Assembly: GCA_049301455.1 (NCBI GenBank)
Contig: JBAQKY010000022.1
Coordinates: forward strand, 1-56,120
Length of the DNA: 56,120 bases
Direction: 5' to 3'
DNA from: JAUYMM01 sp049301455
GTDB taxonomy: Bacteria > Patescibacteriota > Microgenomatia > UBA8517
Shown here: piece after piece, positions 32,551 through 39,563 of the stretch
Layout: every line of letters begins with the position of its first letter
Position numbering within the stretch: position 1 is the stretch's first letter
Notes under the pieces: generated by a model
The model's database searches: none
The model's input: the letters and a program-made list of their open reading frames with translations, nothing else
Told to the model about the DNA's origin: nothing
Program-made: the position numbers and the translations under genes

Positions 32551-34260
32551 CAAAAAGGGAATTGAGGAAAACTTTTCCTCCAAAAGAGCCTGATTTTCGG
32601 GCTCTTTTTTGGGTTCAACCGCCTTTGCAATAATCGGTGCTATTTTTTTCATCTCCTTAATCTTAATTAGATACTTTGGGGCGTCAAATTGGACTTTTCT
32701 ATCGTGAAGGGCTAGGTGCAACCCTAGACCCATAAAAATATCTCGTTTAACTTTTAGGTCATCTCCTGCAAACCTTTCTTTTGCCCTTGAAGCAAATGTA
32801 AAAGCCTTTTCTGTTTGGTCGTTGGCCTGAATCATCCTACTGTCTGTGTCTACCAACTGCTTTTCAAGAGCTTTTAGATCAATTTCGAGCTTTGTTTTCT
32901 TGTTTTTGTATTCCTCATCATTTAACATTTCCCCGTTTTTGTTCATTGGCGATATTTTCAAATGAAGTAGATTGTCCAATTGTATTCTGATATTGTCGTG
33001 TGTACTCTTAATGTTCTTGATTGTATCTTCTCTAAAGTTCTTTTCCGTTATGTTTTCTCTTAGTATTTGTTTAGTTGCCCACTCCATAAAGGCTGGTGAA
33101 ATATCAATATCTGTTAAAAAGTCATCTATTTGTTCCTCAAGTTTTATAAGGCTTACAGATTTCTCCTCACATTGAGGATTTTTCTTTTTTCCACACCTGT
33201 AATAGGTATAATGAAGCATTTTAGGGTTGGCCATATTGTGAATCAAAGTCCCGCAATGGATACATTTATCCTTATTCTTCTTGGTAATTGAAAACTTTTC
33301 TTTGCAATTTGAGCACATACATTGCCATTTTTCCTCTCCGACTATGGAGGAATCACAAGAAGCACAATGTACAAGGCTTCCTGTATAAGCAAATTGATGT
33401 CCTTGAAGCTTGTACTGGCTACGTCTACCTAGTTTAATTTGAATCTCATTAAAGGTACTTTCTGATACCATAGCCTCATATTCTCCCTTGTACCACATAT
33501 CGCTTTTGAGTGGATATTCAAACTTTCCACAGTAAAAAGGATTGGTAAGGATGCGATAAATCATACTTATAGAAAGAGGTTTGCCCCCGCTTCTTTTCTT
33601 TGTTCGTGTTCGAAAACCCCATTCATCTTTGGCAAGCTTATGAATCTCATTTACGGGCGTGCCATTTTGGAATAACTCAAATATCCGTTTAACGGGCTCA
33701 AACCTTTCAGGGTCTATCCAGATACGCCTGTTGCCACTTTCTGTGGTCTTGTCATTCAAATAGCCTTGTGGAGCCATCCCTGGTCTCCAACCACCTCTAC
33801 ATTTTTTTACTAGTCCTCTAGTAACAGCAATTGATTTATCATCACTATCTTTTTTGGATATGCTGAATTCGAGGCTGAGCATAAACTTATCTTCTGGAGT
33901 ATTGTGATACGCCCGACTGGGAGTTTTTATTTCTACTAGCTTATTTCTATCAATTAAATCAATTATTTTTCCGCCATCAATCATATTTCGTGCAAGTCTA
34001 TTCAAGTGCCAAGTTAAAATTGCGTTTGCCTCTCCAGTCTCCAACTTGTTAATCATCACCTCAAATAACTCACGACCTTTTTCGTGGGCTGATTTTGATT
34101 CCTGAAGTACCTCTATGATATTTAAATTGTACCTAGTTTTTACACCTTCAATTATAAAAACTTGATCATCTAGGCTTGCAACCTGTCTATCTCTGTTATC
34201 TTCAGAGCTCTTGCGTGCATAACCAATATACTTATAATTATTTGGTGTATTTTCTTCCAT
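32500..34260 (-). CDS. Large serine recombinase (integrase of the element)
   Basis: 586 residues from ATG 34260; an in-frame TTG at 34287 would add nine. The resolvase domain has the nucleophile region YIGYARKSSED and LTWHLNRLARN with the conserved arginines. It is followed by the recombinase domain (GGWRPGMAPQGYLND), a zinc beta-ribbon with extra Cys pairs (CASC, CMCSNC, CIHC, RCG ... QC), and a C-terminal coiled coil. The last residues (about LRSWELNPVCKIMLIC) are encoded by the att core, tRNA exon 2 and the intron end, so the stop codon belongs to the chromosome side. It should catalyse integration and, with a directionality factor, excision. Confidence 0.93.
   Translation of the reverse strand: MEENTPNNYKYIGYARKSSEDNRDRQVASLDDQVFIIEGVKTRYNLNIIEVLQESKSAHEKGRELFEVMINKLETGEANAILTWHLNRLARNMIDGGKIIDLIDRNKLVEIKTPSRAYHNTPEDKFMLSLEFSISKKDSDDKSIAVTRGLVKKCRGGWRPGMAPQGYLNDKTTESGNRRIWIDPERFEPVKRIFELFQNGTPVNEIHKLAKDEWGFRTRTKKRSGGKPLSISMIYRILTNPFYCGKFEYPLKSDMWYKGEYEAMVSESTFNEIQIKLGRRSQYKLQGHQFAYTGSLVHCASCDSSIVGEEKWQCMCSNCKEKFSITKKNKDKCIHCGTLIHNMANPKMLHYTYYRCGKKKNPQCEEKSVSLIKLEEQIDDFLTDIDISPAFMEWATKQILRENITEKNFREDTIKNIKSTHDNIRIQLDNLLHLKISPMNKNGEMLNDEEYKNKKTKLEIDLKALEKQLVDTDSRMIQANDQTEKAFTFASRAKERFAGDDLKVKRDIFMGLGLHLALHDRKVQFDAPKYLIKIKEMKKIAPIIAKAVEPKKEPENQALLEEKFSSIPFLLRSWELNPVCKIMLIC
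32534..32553 (+). repeat. Attachment site core, tRNA side (attL)
   Basis: AACTCCCAGCTCCGCAACAA. It covers the end of the T-loop, the 3' T-stem, the 3' acceptor strand, the discriminator and three bases beyond. The tRNA is therefore intact after integration. Sequence to the right (32554 on) is element DNA. Confidence 0.85.
32582..32610 (+). terminator. Terminator for the tRNA transcript, carried inside the recombinase gene
   Basis: AAAAGAGCC (32582-32590) pairs with GGCTCTTTT (32600-32608) across a 9-nt loop, followed by T's. It reads rightward, 32 nt after the tRNA 3' end, and lies within the 3' coding end of the recombinase on the other strand. It would replace the host terminator displaced to 39564. 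Confidence 0.8.
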
Positions 34261-34278
34261 TTTTTTAAAATTCAAAAG

Positions 34279-34360
34279 GCCATCCAAGTTGTACTCAATC
34301 AGAATCGCTTCAGATTGTCTTAGATGGCCATTAAAATAGCGATTCCTAAAGATTGAGTAC
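34279..34360 (-). repeat. Nested inverted repeats in the recombinase leader
   Basis: GTACTCAATC (34291-34300) pairs with GATTGAGTAC (34351-34360), and inside it GAATCGC (34302-34308) pairs with GCGATTC (34339-34345). A competing pair, GGCCATC/GATGGCC (34279-34285, 34323-34329), overlaps the loop. As RNA this would be a strong hairpin just before ATG 34260, with a possible alternative fold. As DNA it may be an operator. Confidence 0.6.
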
Positions 34361-34363
34361 CCT

Positions 34364-34552
34364 TTAATTTTGTATCTGATTGTTTATGTTGTCAATAGCC
34401 TTTGAGTGTGGCAAATTCTGCCCATATACTGCCTTTACTAAGCCAATAAGGCAAGAGCTATAACCTAAGGCCTGTTCACCTGATAACGAAACTTCAAATT
34501 CTTTAAAATAGAGTTTCTTAAATTCTTCAACAGCTTCGGGTTGTAATATCAT
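34364..34552 (-). CDS. Small element-borne protein, unknown
   Basis: 62 residues, soluble and mixed in composition (ILQPEAVEEFKKLYFKEFEVSLSGEQALGYSSCLIGLVKAVYG). Not recognised. It overlaps the upstream 76-residue ORF by 4 nt and is the last gene before the recombinase leader. It could be a recombination directionality factor by size and position, but nothing in the sequence shows this. Confidence 0.6.
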   Translation of the reverse strand: MILQPEAVEEFKKLYFKEFEVSLSGEQALGYSSCLIGLVKAVYGQNLPHSKAIDNINNQIQN

Positions 34553-34779
34553 TCCTCCTCCCTAAAGGCTTCAAAAGCCTGAAACAATTCTTGTTTGTTG
34601 TTATAAATTCCCACATTAGTAAGGCCATCACAATAAGCAAGCTTTAAGTACACGGAAATATCGTTATTCTGAAAATTTATCGTGCGTAAGTTATTTAAAA
34701 AGCGTCTGGAAAGATGAGTGGAGCACTTATCTATCGTTTTGTTGTTTTTTATTACTTTGTAAAAATAATTCATATTCAA
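34549..34779 (-). CDS. Small element-borne protein, unknown
   Basis: 76 residues, mixed beta-alpha in appearance (NYFYKVIKNNKTIDKCSTHLSRRFLNNLRTINFQNNDISVYLKLAYCDG). No family recognised. It overlaps both neighbours by 4 nt in the leftward operon, so it is translationally coupled. Confidence 0.6.
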   Translation of the reverse strand: MNMNYFYKVIKNNKTIDKCSTHLSRRFLNNLRTINFQNNDISVYLKLAYCDGLTNVGIYNNKQELFQAFEAFREEE

Positions 34780-35531
34780 TTGTCACGCCCCTTTCTTAAC
34801 TCATTAACTCTGTAGTAAAAGAGTTTTTCCATATCGTTGGGATTTGAATAATCAGCACAATATGACATTGCCGAATCCAATAACGATTGCTCATTATTTT
34901 TATGTGCTTCTCTGAAGAATAAATACCAACTATTATTACCCTCAGTTTTAATTAAAAGTCTTTCAGCTATTCTTTCAGCGTGAACTTGCCACTCATATTT
35001 ATTAGATGTGTTTTTGTTTTGATTTTGTTTATTCCCAAGAATGTCGTTTATCTGAATCAAACCATTAGAAGAATTATTATTTACGGACGAAGTCTGTTTA
35101 TTTACATCTATATTATTTACACCTATGTTATCTACATCTTCTAACCTTGTATCCATACTTTCTGTAGCCATACTATGGCTATCACCATATTTATTATGAT
35201 TAGCCCTATCTTTTGAGCTATTGTCCCAAAGTATGTTTTTAGAAACTTGGTAATACGTCCTAGACCTAGGGTATGTTCTGTTATTTATTTTGATTATTAT
35301 CCAGTCTTTCTTAAAGGTAATAAGCCCAGCTTTTTGAAGTTGCTCTCTGGCTCTTATGAACGTATCTTTTCCAATTATTCCAGAGTTTCTCATTAAGGTG
35401 TTCCAAGTGGGAAATCCATAGCCACTTCTATTGGTAAAGGTAATAATTACTTCCAAAAGCATCCTTGATGAGGCTGTTAGCTTTGAGGTGTCGTAATTCT
35501 TGCCTAATTTATACCTGTCTATTATTGCCAT
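34776..35531 (-). CDS. Helix-turn-helix protein, replication- or regulation-type
   Basis: 251 residues. The first 100 form a winged helix of the HTH_36/replication-initiator kind: SSRMLLEVIITFTNRSGYGFPTWNTLMRNSGIIGKDTFIRAREQLQKAGLITFKK. A polar low-complexity middle (VDNIGVNNIDVNKQTSSVNNNSSNG) leads to a helical C-terminal domain (EWQVHAERIAERLLIKTEGNNSWYLFFREAH). This is the layout of plasmid and phage DnaA/DnaB-loader-like or replication accessory proteins. It overlaps the upstream gene by 23 nt and is the largest gene of the operon. Confidence 0.7.
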   Translation of the reverse strand: MAIIDRYKLGKNYDTSKLTASSRMLLEVIITFTNRSGYGFPTWNTLMRNSGIIGKDTFIRAREQLQKAGLITFKKDWIIIKINNRTYPRSRTYYQVSKNILWDNSSKDRANHNKYGDSHSMATESMDTRLEDVDNIGVNNIDVNKQTSSVNNNSSNGLIQINDILGNKQNQNKNTSNKYEWQVHAERIAERLLIKTEGNNSWYLFFREAHKNNEQSLLDSAMSYCADYSNPNDMEKLFYYRVNELRKGRDN

Positions 35532-35802
35532 ATTGATTGTTGGTTATTGAATCTTGCTTTATTAAACTTTTAAGCAAGCGAACATTATCTGAAATAGCCT
35601 TAGCTGAAATTATCAATTTGTCATTTATATATTCATTTTCAAGTTCAAGACAAGGGAGTAATGGTGTAAGTTGAAACTCAAACTTATATGGAGTAATTTT
35701 TGAAGCAGAAACCAGTTTGGCCTTTTTAGTGGCCAATATTGCAGAGACCAAGCTCAAATCAGAGCTTATGAAGACTTCTTGGTTATTGATTTTATTAAAC
35801 AT
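35509..35802 (-). CDS. Element-borne protein, first gene of the leftward operon
   Basis: 97 residues from ATG 35802 (the frame is open back to a TTG at 35838, which lies inside a hairpin). It reads MFNKINNQEVFISSDLSLVSAILATKKAKLV, then a Lys/Leu-rich part and a helical end. It resembles small element-coded proteins of unknown function that carry a conserved core near the N-terminus; no family is assigned. A terminator-like hairpin lies between its promoter and its start. Confidence 0.65.
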   Translation of the reverse strand: MFNKINNQEVFISSDLSLVSAILATKKAKLVSASKITPYKFEFQLTPLLPCLELENEYINDKLIISAKAISDNVRLLKSLIKQDSITNNQYGNNRQV

Positions 35803-35822
35803 TACTTTCAAAACAACAAAAA

Positions 35823-35871
35823 AAGGCGAAAGAAACAAATATATATTCTGATATATAAACTTCTTCGCCTT
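35823..35871 (-). terminator. Terminator or attenuator before the element operon
   Basis: On the minus strand AAGGCGAAGAA pairs with TTCTTTCGCCTT (35861-35871 with 35823-35834), followed by a T-run (TTTTTTT) and then ATG 35802. It could end the transcript from the 36072 gene. Because the promoter at 35906-35934 lies upstream of it, it could also act as an attenuator in the leader of the operon. Confidence 0.7.
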
Positions 35872-35905
35872 AAACAGTACCTATGTACTTTAACTTAGCG
35901 ACTGT

Positions 35906-35963
35906 ATACTAATTACTTACATCGAAAGAATCAAGTGTTTAACACTATATCAAACTATATCAA
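35906..35963 (-). promoter_or_regulatory. Promoter with operator-like repeats for the element operon
   Basis: Leftward -35 TTGATT (35929-35934), 17 bp, and -10 TAGTAT (35906-35911). Just upstream are the palindrome AGTGTTTAACACT (35934-35946) and a tandem ACTATATCAA repeat (35944-35963). This is a likely site for the element's Xre regulator. Confidence 0.55.
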
Positions 35964-36071
35964 TTGAATTTTGGTATTGAGGCTATTTATTTTAATTTCC
36001 TATTCGGCCAGTTTTATTAAAATTACATTATTTTTATTTTATTTTCTTTGAGGCTAGTTAGGTTCAATCAT

Positions 36072-36584
36072 TTACCACAGTACATCCTCTGGAGGATTGG
36101 GGTACATATCTTTTGTAGACACTTCACTACAAACAAGTTCCAACTCATCATTAACTATTTTGTAATATTCTCTTGTTTGCCCTTCGTTAACTGGCTGTAA
36201 TACAAAGTAGCTACCATAATTTTGTAAATGGTAATTAACACTAACTGGGTTATAAGCAATGACTTTACCTGTTTTTAAATTGACAATTGCAAAGCCAACA
36301 TTATCAGTTCCGACACCAAAAGAAATCAAAGAGTAGTAACCTGCAAAATTCATTCCCTTTTTAACAGTTTCTGTAATTCTAGTGTAATAGGTCTTTGCTT
36401 CTGGAAAATCTGAAAAGTCAATTTGCTTTGTAGCTCCCTCAAAGTCTTCAGATGTCTCATTTATGCTTGACAGTTTCGTCTCACAATTTGGTTCTGATGG
36501 TATAGTTGCTTTTTGTCTTGTAAATTTGTAAAAAACAATTCCGATAATAAGAACTAGGAAAGTGGTAATAAAAACCTTTTTCAT
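36072..36584 (-). CDS. Signal-anchored protein, unknown
   Basis: 170 residues from ATG 36584 (a TTG at 36611 would extend the frame). It has an N-terminal membrane helix (KKVFITTFLVLIIGIVFYKF) and an extracellular domain of about 140 residues containing FAGYYSLISFGVGTDNVGFAIVNLKTGKVIAYNP. No family recognised. It is preceded by a tiny membrane ORF overlapping its start by 4 nt. It is cargo of the element or a gene needed at the cell surface. Confidence 0.7.
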   Translation of the reverse strand: MKKVFITTFLVLIIGIVFYKFTRQKATIPSEPNCETKLSSINETSEDFEGATKQIDFSDFPEAKTYYTRITETVKKGMNFAGYYSLISFGVGTDNVGFAIVNLKTGKVIAYNPVSVNYHLQNYGSYFVLQPVNEGQTREYYKIVNDELELVCSEVSTKDMYPNPPEDVLW

Positions 36585-36709
36585 ATCAATCCAATTTTTT
36601 GTAATATCCAAGTAAATATCTTTACAGCAACAAGTCCAAGTATTATATACAAAACGTATGATCCGATACTAACAGAGAGTATAAGCCAAATTTCATTCAA
36701 ATAATCCAT
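36581..36709 (-). CDS. Tiny one-helix membrane ORF coupled to the next gene
   Basis: 42 residues from ATG 36709: a long hydrophobic stretch (IWLILSVSIGSYVLYIILGL) and then VAVKIFTWILQKIGLI. Its TGA overlaps the ATG at 36584 (ATGA). This is the same arrangement as the tiny ORF before the 29070 gene. Confidence 0.5.
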   Translation of the reverse strand: MDYLNEIWLILSVSIGSYVLYIILGLVAVKIFTWILQKIGLI

Positions 36710-36814
36710 ATTTAATGGTAACTCTCTGTTACTACGTTTTCAAGCATATTAATGAGGCTAAATAGTAACAATGTGTGGGTTTAGTTTAAATCTACTTCTT
36801 GATAACTTCATCTA

Positions 36815-37024
36815 ATGATTACAAAGAAAGATTTGAAGTTGGCAAAAACAATTAAGAAGTATCGAAAGCTGGCAGGATTAACACAACAGGAGCTAGCGGA
36901 TAAGGTTGGTATTACTCAAAAGTATGTTCAGTATTTAGAATCTGCGAATAGAACACCTAGTCTCAAGTTGTTACGTAAAATAGCTAGTCAATTTAAAATT
37001 GAAGCCAGTGAAATTTTGGGTTAA
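36815..37024 (+). CDS. Xre-family helix-turn-helix regulator
   Basis: 69 residues, one HTH_3 domain: LKLAKTIKKYRKLAGLTQQELADKVGITQKYVQYLESANRTPSLKLLRKIASQF. It binds DNA as a dimer and represses or activates. It is the only recognisable regulator in the element and faces away from the leftward operon whose promoter carries a palindrome, so it may act there. It converges with the 37021 gene, the stop codons overlapping by 4 nt. Confidence 0.9.
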   Translation: MITKKDLKLAKTIKKYRKLAGLTQQELADKVGITQKYVQYLESANRTPSLKLLRKIASQFKIEASEILG

Positions 37025-37851
37025 CTGGTCAGTCGTGCGTTAAAATAATCTTTCCAATATTTATCAAATTTCTTAATATTAAAACTCTTTTGAATAAGCC
37101 CTTTCTTTTTAAGTTGATCAACAAAATACAAGTAAATTGTATATGTCATTGAAATTACAACACCAATATCATTGTGCTGACTAGCTAACATTTCAAAATT
37201 ACCATTTGTGTCCGTACGAACAAAATTATTAAGACCCCTCATACTTAAATGTCCAAATTCTGACAAGTATCTGTAAACTAAGGTGTATATATGTTCAAAA
37301 TCTGGTTTTTTGATCCGCTTATCAACCGCCTTCGCCCTATCAATTAAACGTGGGTAATCTTTTTCAAATTCTTTCTTATTGTTATAGTCTAAGTTATATT
37401 TTGTTTTATAAAAATCTATTTCAGACTGAATTTTAAAAAGTGCTTTTTGAAATGAATCACTATTAAACTCTCCCTTTTCAAACTGTGGGTATCTCTTAAG
37501 AAAATTTAGGACTTCAACAGCCAGACCTTTTCTATAGAAACTGTCTTCAAGTGTAAACAATAAAGCTCTTTTGTTTGAATTGTGAGTTAATATATAGGCA
37601 GTATTTATAAAAGATTCGACTAAACTTCTAAGTATTACGTTAGCTGGTAAGGGACGGAAATCTACACACAATTTGAATATTGCCTCTGAATATGAATTTA
37701 CAACAACAAAATTTAAATATAAAAGTTGTTGTTTAATTGTGAGACTATCAACTATCTTTTTTGAGGTAAACTCATTTGAAACCTCATTTATTATCTCAGC
37801 TAAGGCATTAAGCTTATTTTGATCACTAGAATTTAATTTAAGTTCGTCCAT
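37021..37851 (-). CDS. DUF5677-like helical protein
   Basis: 276 residues, helical and soluble. The block ILRSLVESFINTAYILTHNSNKRALLFTLED and the middle part ending in YRYLSEFGHLSMRG match the pattern of DUF5677-like proteins, which are common near defence and mobile genes. Function unproven. A -10 TAGAAT ends 6 nt before ATG 37851, so the message is leaderless. It is probably cargo. Confidence 0.7.
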   Translation of the reverse strand: MDELKLNSSDQNKLNALAEIINEVSNEFTSKKIVDSLTIKQQLLYLNFVVVNSYSEAIFKLCVDFRPLPANVILRSLVESFINTAYILTHNSNKRALLFTLEDSFYRKGLAVEVLNFLKRYPQFEKGEFNSDSFQKALFKIQSEIDFYKTKYNLDYNNKKEFEKDYPRLIDRAKAVDKRIKKPDFEHIYTLVYRYLSEFGHLSMRGLNNFVRTDTNGNFEMLASQHNDIGVVISMTYTIYLYFVDQLKKKGLIQKSFNIKKFDKYWKDYFNARLTS

Positions 37852-37907
37852 AAGCGTATTCTAAACTGAATTACCACATTTTTAAAACAATGCACAAACG
37901 AATTGAA

Positions 37908-38525
37908 CTAAATTGAACTCAATATCTCAACGTTCCAATCCGAAAAGTCATTCTCGATTTTAACTCTATATGCTTCGCGTGGATCCCCAGAAGTTTTTGG
38001 TGTTGCAACTAAATAATTCCAGCTTTGAGCATCAATACGGGCAATTATCCAGTAGGACATAAAAGATTCCTGATTTTCTAAAAATTCTGAAACTTTCGAC
38101 AAATCAAGACTGCCAGATTTATCACAAAAAATTACTAAGTGGCGATCTTTTGCATATTCAATTCCCAATGCTGTTTTCTGCTCGATTCTGTTTTTAATCA
38201 AGTCTGAAATTTCTCCAATCTCTAGGTTTGGTACATAAACTTGCTCAACTGCGACAGCATCTCCTTTTTTTTCGCCATCAACACAAACCACCACGCCGTC
38301 TTGAGATTCAGGATCAGATCCGATTGTCCAAGTATTATCAGGGTCTATAAATTGTCCCACAGCAAAAACTAAGAATAGACCAACGGCCTCTCTTGGCCTT
38401 AGTTTAATATTCTTCCATTCTCTACCAGATTTCATTGCGTTTGGGGTCAATAAACTTGGTTGAACGACAGCTTTTAAAAACAGAGGTAACAGGGTAGGTT
38501 TAACACTTAAGATTTCAGAATTCAT
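37908..38525 (-). CDS. Unknown protein of the element
   Basis: 205 residues with no signal peptide or transmembrane helix. The N-terminal half contains LRPREAVGLFLVFAVGQFIDPDNTWTIGSDPESQDGVVVCVDGEKKGDAVAVEQVYVP, and the second half alternates strands and helices (HLVIFCDKSGSLDLSKVSEFL). I do not recognise the fold. The acidic D/E positions in the first half could be a nuclease site, but this is a guess. A -10 TAGAAT ends 6 nt before ATG 38525. It is monocistronic. Confidence 0.65.
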   Translation of the reverse strand: MNSEILSVKPTLLPLFLKAVVQPSLLTPNAMKSGREWKNIKLRPREAVGLFLVFAVGQFIDPDNTWTIGSDPESQDGVVVCVDGEKKGDAVAVEQVYVPNLEIGEISDLIKNRIEQKTALGIEYAKDRHLVIFCDKSGSLDLSKVSEFLENQESFMSYWIIARIDAQSWNYLVATPKTSGDPREAYRVKIENDFSDWNVEILSSI

Positions 38526-38748
38526 AAACGAATTCTACTCCATAGAAACTATATTAGACAAATATTGCCAGTTATAAACATAACCTTGCTAGATCGCTTA
38601 AATAATGAATATCAAACTTTTTCTTTCCCAAAATTTATTTTTAAAATTTTTGAGTTGATGAATGTAACTCTATATCAAAAGAATTTGGTCATACATAATA
38701 CATAAAGTTCCCCAAAGTCTTTACCCCCCTTTGTTTGAGACCGTGCGG

Positions 38749-38777
38749 TTGTTTTGTCTTTAAATTGGGATTATAAT
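38749..38777 (+). promoter_or_regulatory. Promoter of the right-end small genes
   Basis: TTGTTT (38749-38754), 17 bp, perfect TATAAT (38772-38777), then 8 nt to ATG 38786. It is a near-leaderless promoter for three short genes that run to the right att site. Confidence 0.75.
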
Positions 38778-38785
38778 CCAACCAA

Positions 38786-38980
38786 ATGGCACAGATTGTT
38801 CGCGAAGGGGTTTCAGATTCGTCAAGAGAGGCTTATTTAAGAGAGTTGTATCAGGAAGCACAAGGAGGAGATAAAAACGCAATTGAAGAATTAAGTCATA
38901 TTGCACTCGGAAGAAACGACTTACCTTTAGCAAAAGACTTAGTTAAGAGCTTAGAAAATCAAAACAAAAATGAAGGATAA
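38786..38980 (+). CDS. Small unknown protein, right-end operon
   Basis: 64 residues, helical (SSREAYLRELYQEAQGGDKNAIEELSHIALGRNDLPLAKDLVKSLENQ), resembling a pair of TPR-like helices. Not recognised. It has its own near-leaderless promoter and overlaps the next ORF by 11 nt, so they are co-translated. Confidence 0.6.
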   Translation: MAQIVREGVSDSSREAYLRELYQEAQGGDKNAIEELSHIALGRNDLPLAKDLVKSLENQNKNEG

Positions 38981-39239
38981 TATCTTTTTTATACTTGCAC
39001 ATCCAATTCAGACACTTAGGGTAAAGTCCAGACAGGTTGGAGTAGCAATTGAACACGCAAGCCCTCCAACTGGTTCAAATTTTGAAGAATTTCCAGAGTT
39101 ACCAGTTCAAGATGCGGCGAAATTGATGTTTGGCGAACCAAATAGCGGTATAAGATTAGAAGATTGGTCACCGTCAGACCAAAAAAGACTTAAAAACGGT
39201 TTGAAGCCACTTGGACACCCTGAACATCCAAACATTTAA
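38970..39239 (+). CDS. Small unknown protein, right-end operon
   Basis: 89 residues: a short hydrophobic start (NIFFILAHPIQTL) and a polar, proline-containing body (ASPPTGSNFEEFPELPVQDAAKLMFGEPNSG). No family. It overlaps the upstream ORF and precedes the next by 6 nt. Confidence 0.6.
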   Translation: MKDNIFFILAHPIQTLRVKSRQVGVAIEHASPPTGSNFEEFPELPVQDAAKLMFGEPNSGIRLEDWSPSDQKRLKNGLKPLGHPEHPNI

Positions 39240-39245
39240 TACAAT

Positions 39246-39473
39246 ATGTCATTAAGAGAACAAATTCAAAGTCTAATCAAACCAAGAGAAATTAAACAAG
39301 CCGAGCATCTGGCAAAGGTAGATGAGGCCTTAAAGCAAGAGAGAACGGTAACAGCAGAATATCTTCAGGGTAAAATATCACTTGATGAATACAATCTTCG
39401 TTTGGAAGAAACACGACCATTAACAAAAATTGACCTCAGAAAACTTGCTTCATCTATTGGAATACAGAACTAA
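39246..39473 (+). CDS. Small helical protein, right-end operon
   Basis: 75 residues, highly charged and helical, probably a coiled coil (MSLREQIQSLIKPREIKQAEHLAKVDEALKQERTVTAEYLQ). It is the last gene before the right attachment site, whose core starts 65 nt downstream. No family recognised. Confidence 0.6.
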   Translation: MSLREQIQSLIKPREIKQAEHLAKVDEALKQERTVTAEYLQGKISLDEYNLRLEETRPLTKIDLRKLASSIGIQN

Positions 39474-39538
39474 TGCCTTTTTATCTTAAGTCAGGTATGT
39501 AAATAGGCTCTGGTGAGGCTATAAGGCTATTTCTGATT

Positions 39539-39558
39539 AACTCCCAGCTCCGCAACAA
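39539..39558 (+). repeat. Attachment site core, far end (attR)
   Basis: AACTCCCAGCTCCGCAACAA, identical to 32534-32553. Just before it, GTGAGGCTATAA (39513-39524) resembles the tRNA anticodon arm without the intron. Just after it comes a terminator that would have followed the intact tRNA. Confidence 0.85.
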
Positions 39559-39563
39559 GAATG

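Larger units (their letters stand above)
32534..39558. mobile_element. Integrative element of about 7 kb in a tRNA gene
   Basis: Bounded by the 20-bp repeat AACTCCCAGCTCCGCAACAA at 32534-32553 and 39539-39558. The left copy is the tRNA T-arm and 3' end. The recombinase lies at the left end, pointing toward the tRNA. Inside are a leftward operon of four small genes with a helix-turn-helix protein, an Xre regulator, three longer unknown genes, a tiny ORF, and three short rightward genes next to the right end. There is no phage structural gene, relaxase or conjugation gene, so it is either a satellite-like element or a minimal integrative plasmid. Confidence 0.88.

Noticed and set aside
32151..32553. 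Reading the split tRNA as tRNA-Ile(UAU) with the intron after position 34
   Set aside because: P1 pairing with U-G at the splice site and the terminal G of the intron place the junction at CT|CATAA, giving CAU and a normal 7-nt loop.
34776..35531. Asn/Val/Asp-rich stretch in the helix-turn-helix protein as a CRISPR-like repeat
   Set aside because: It is a degenerate coding repeat without regular spacers; no CRISPR array was found anywhere in the window.
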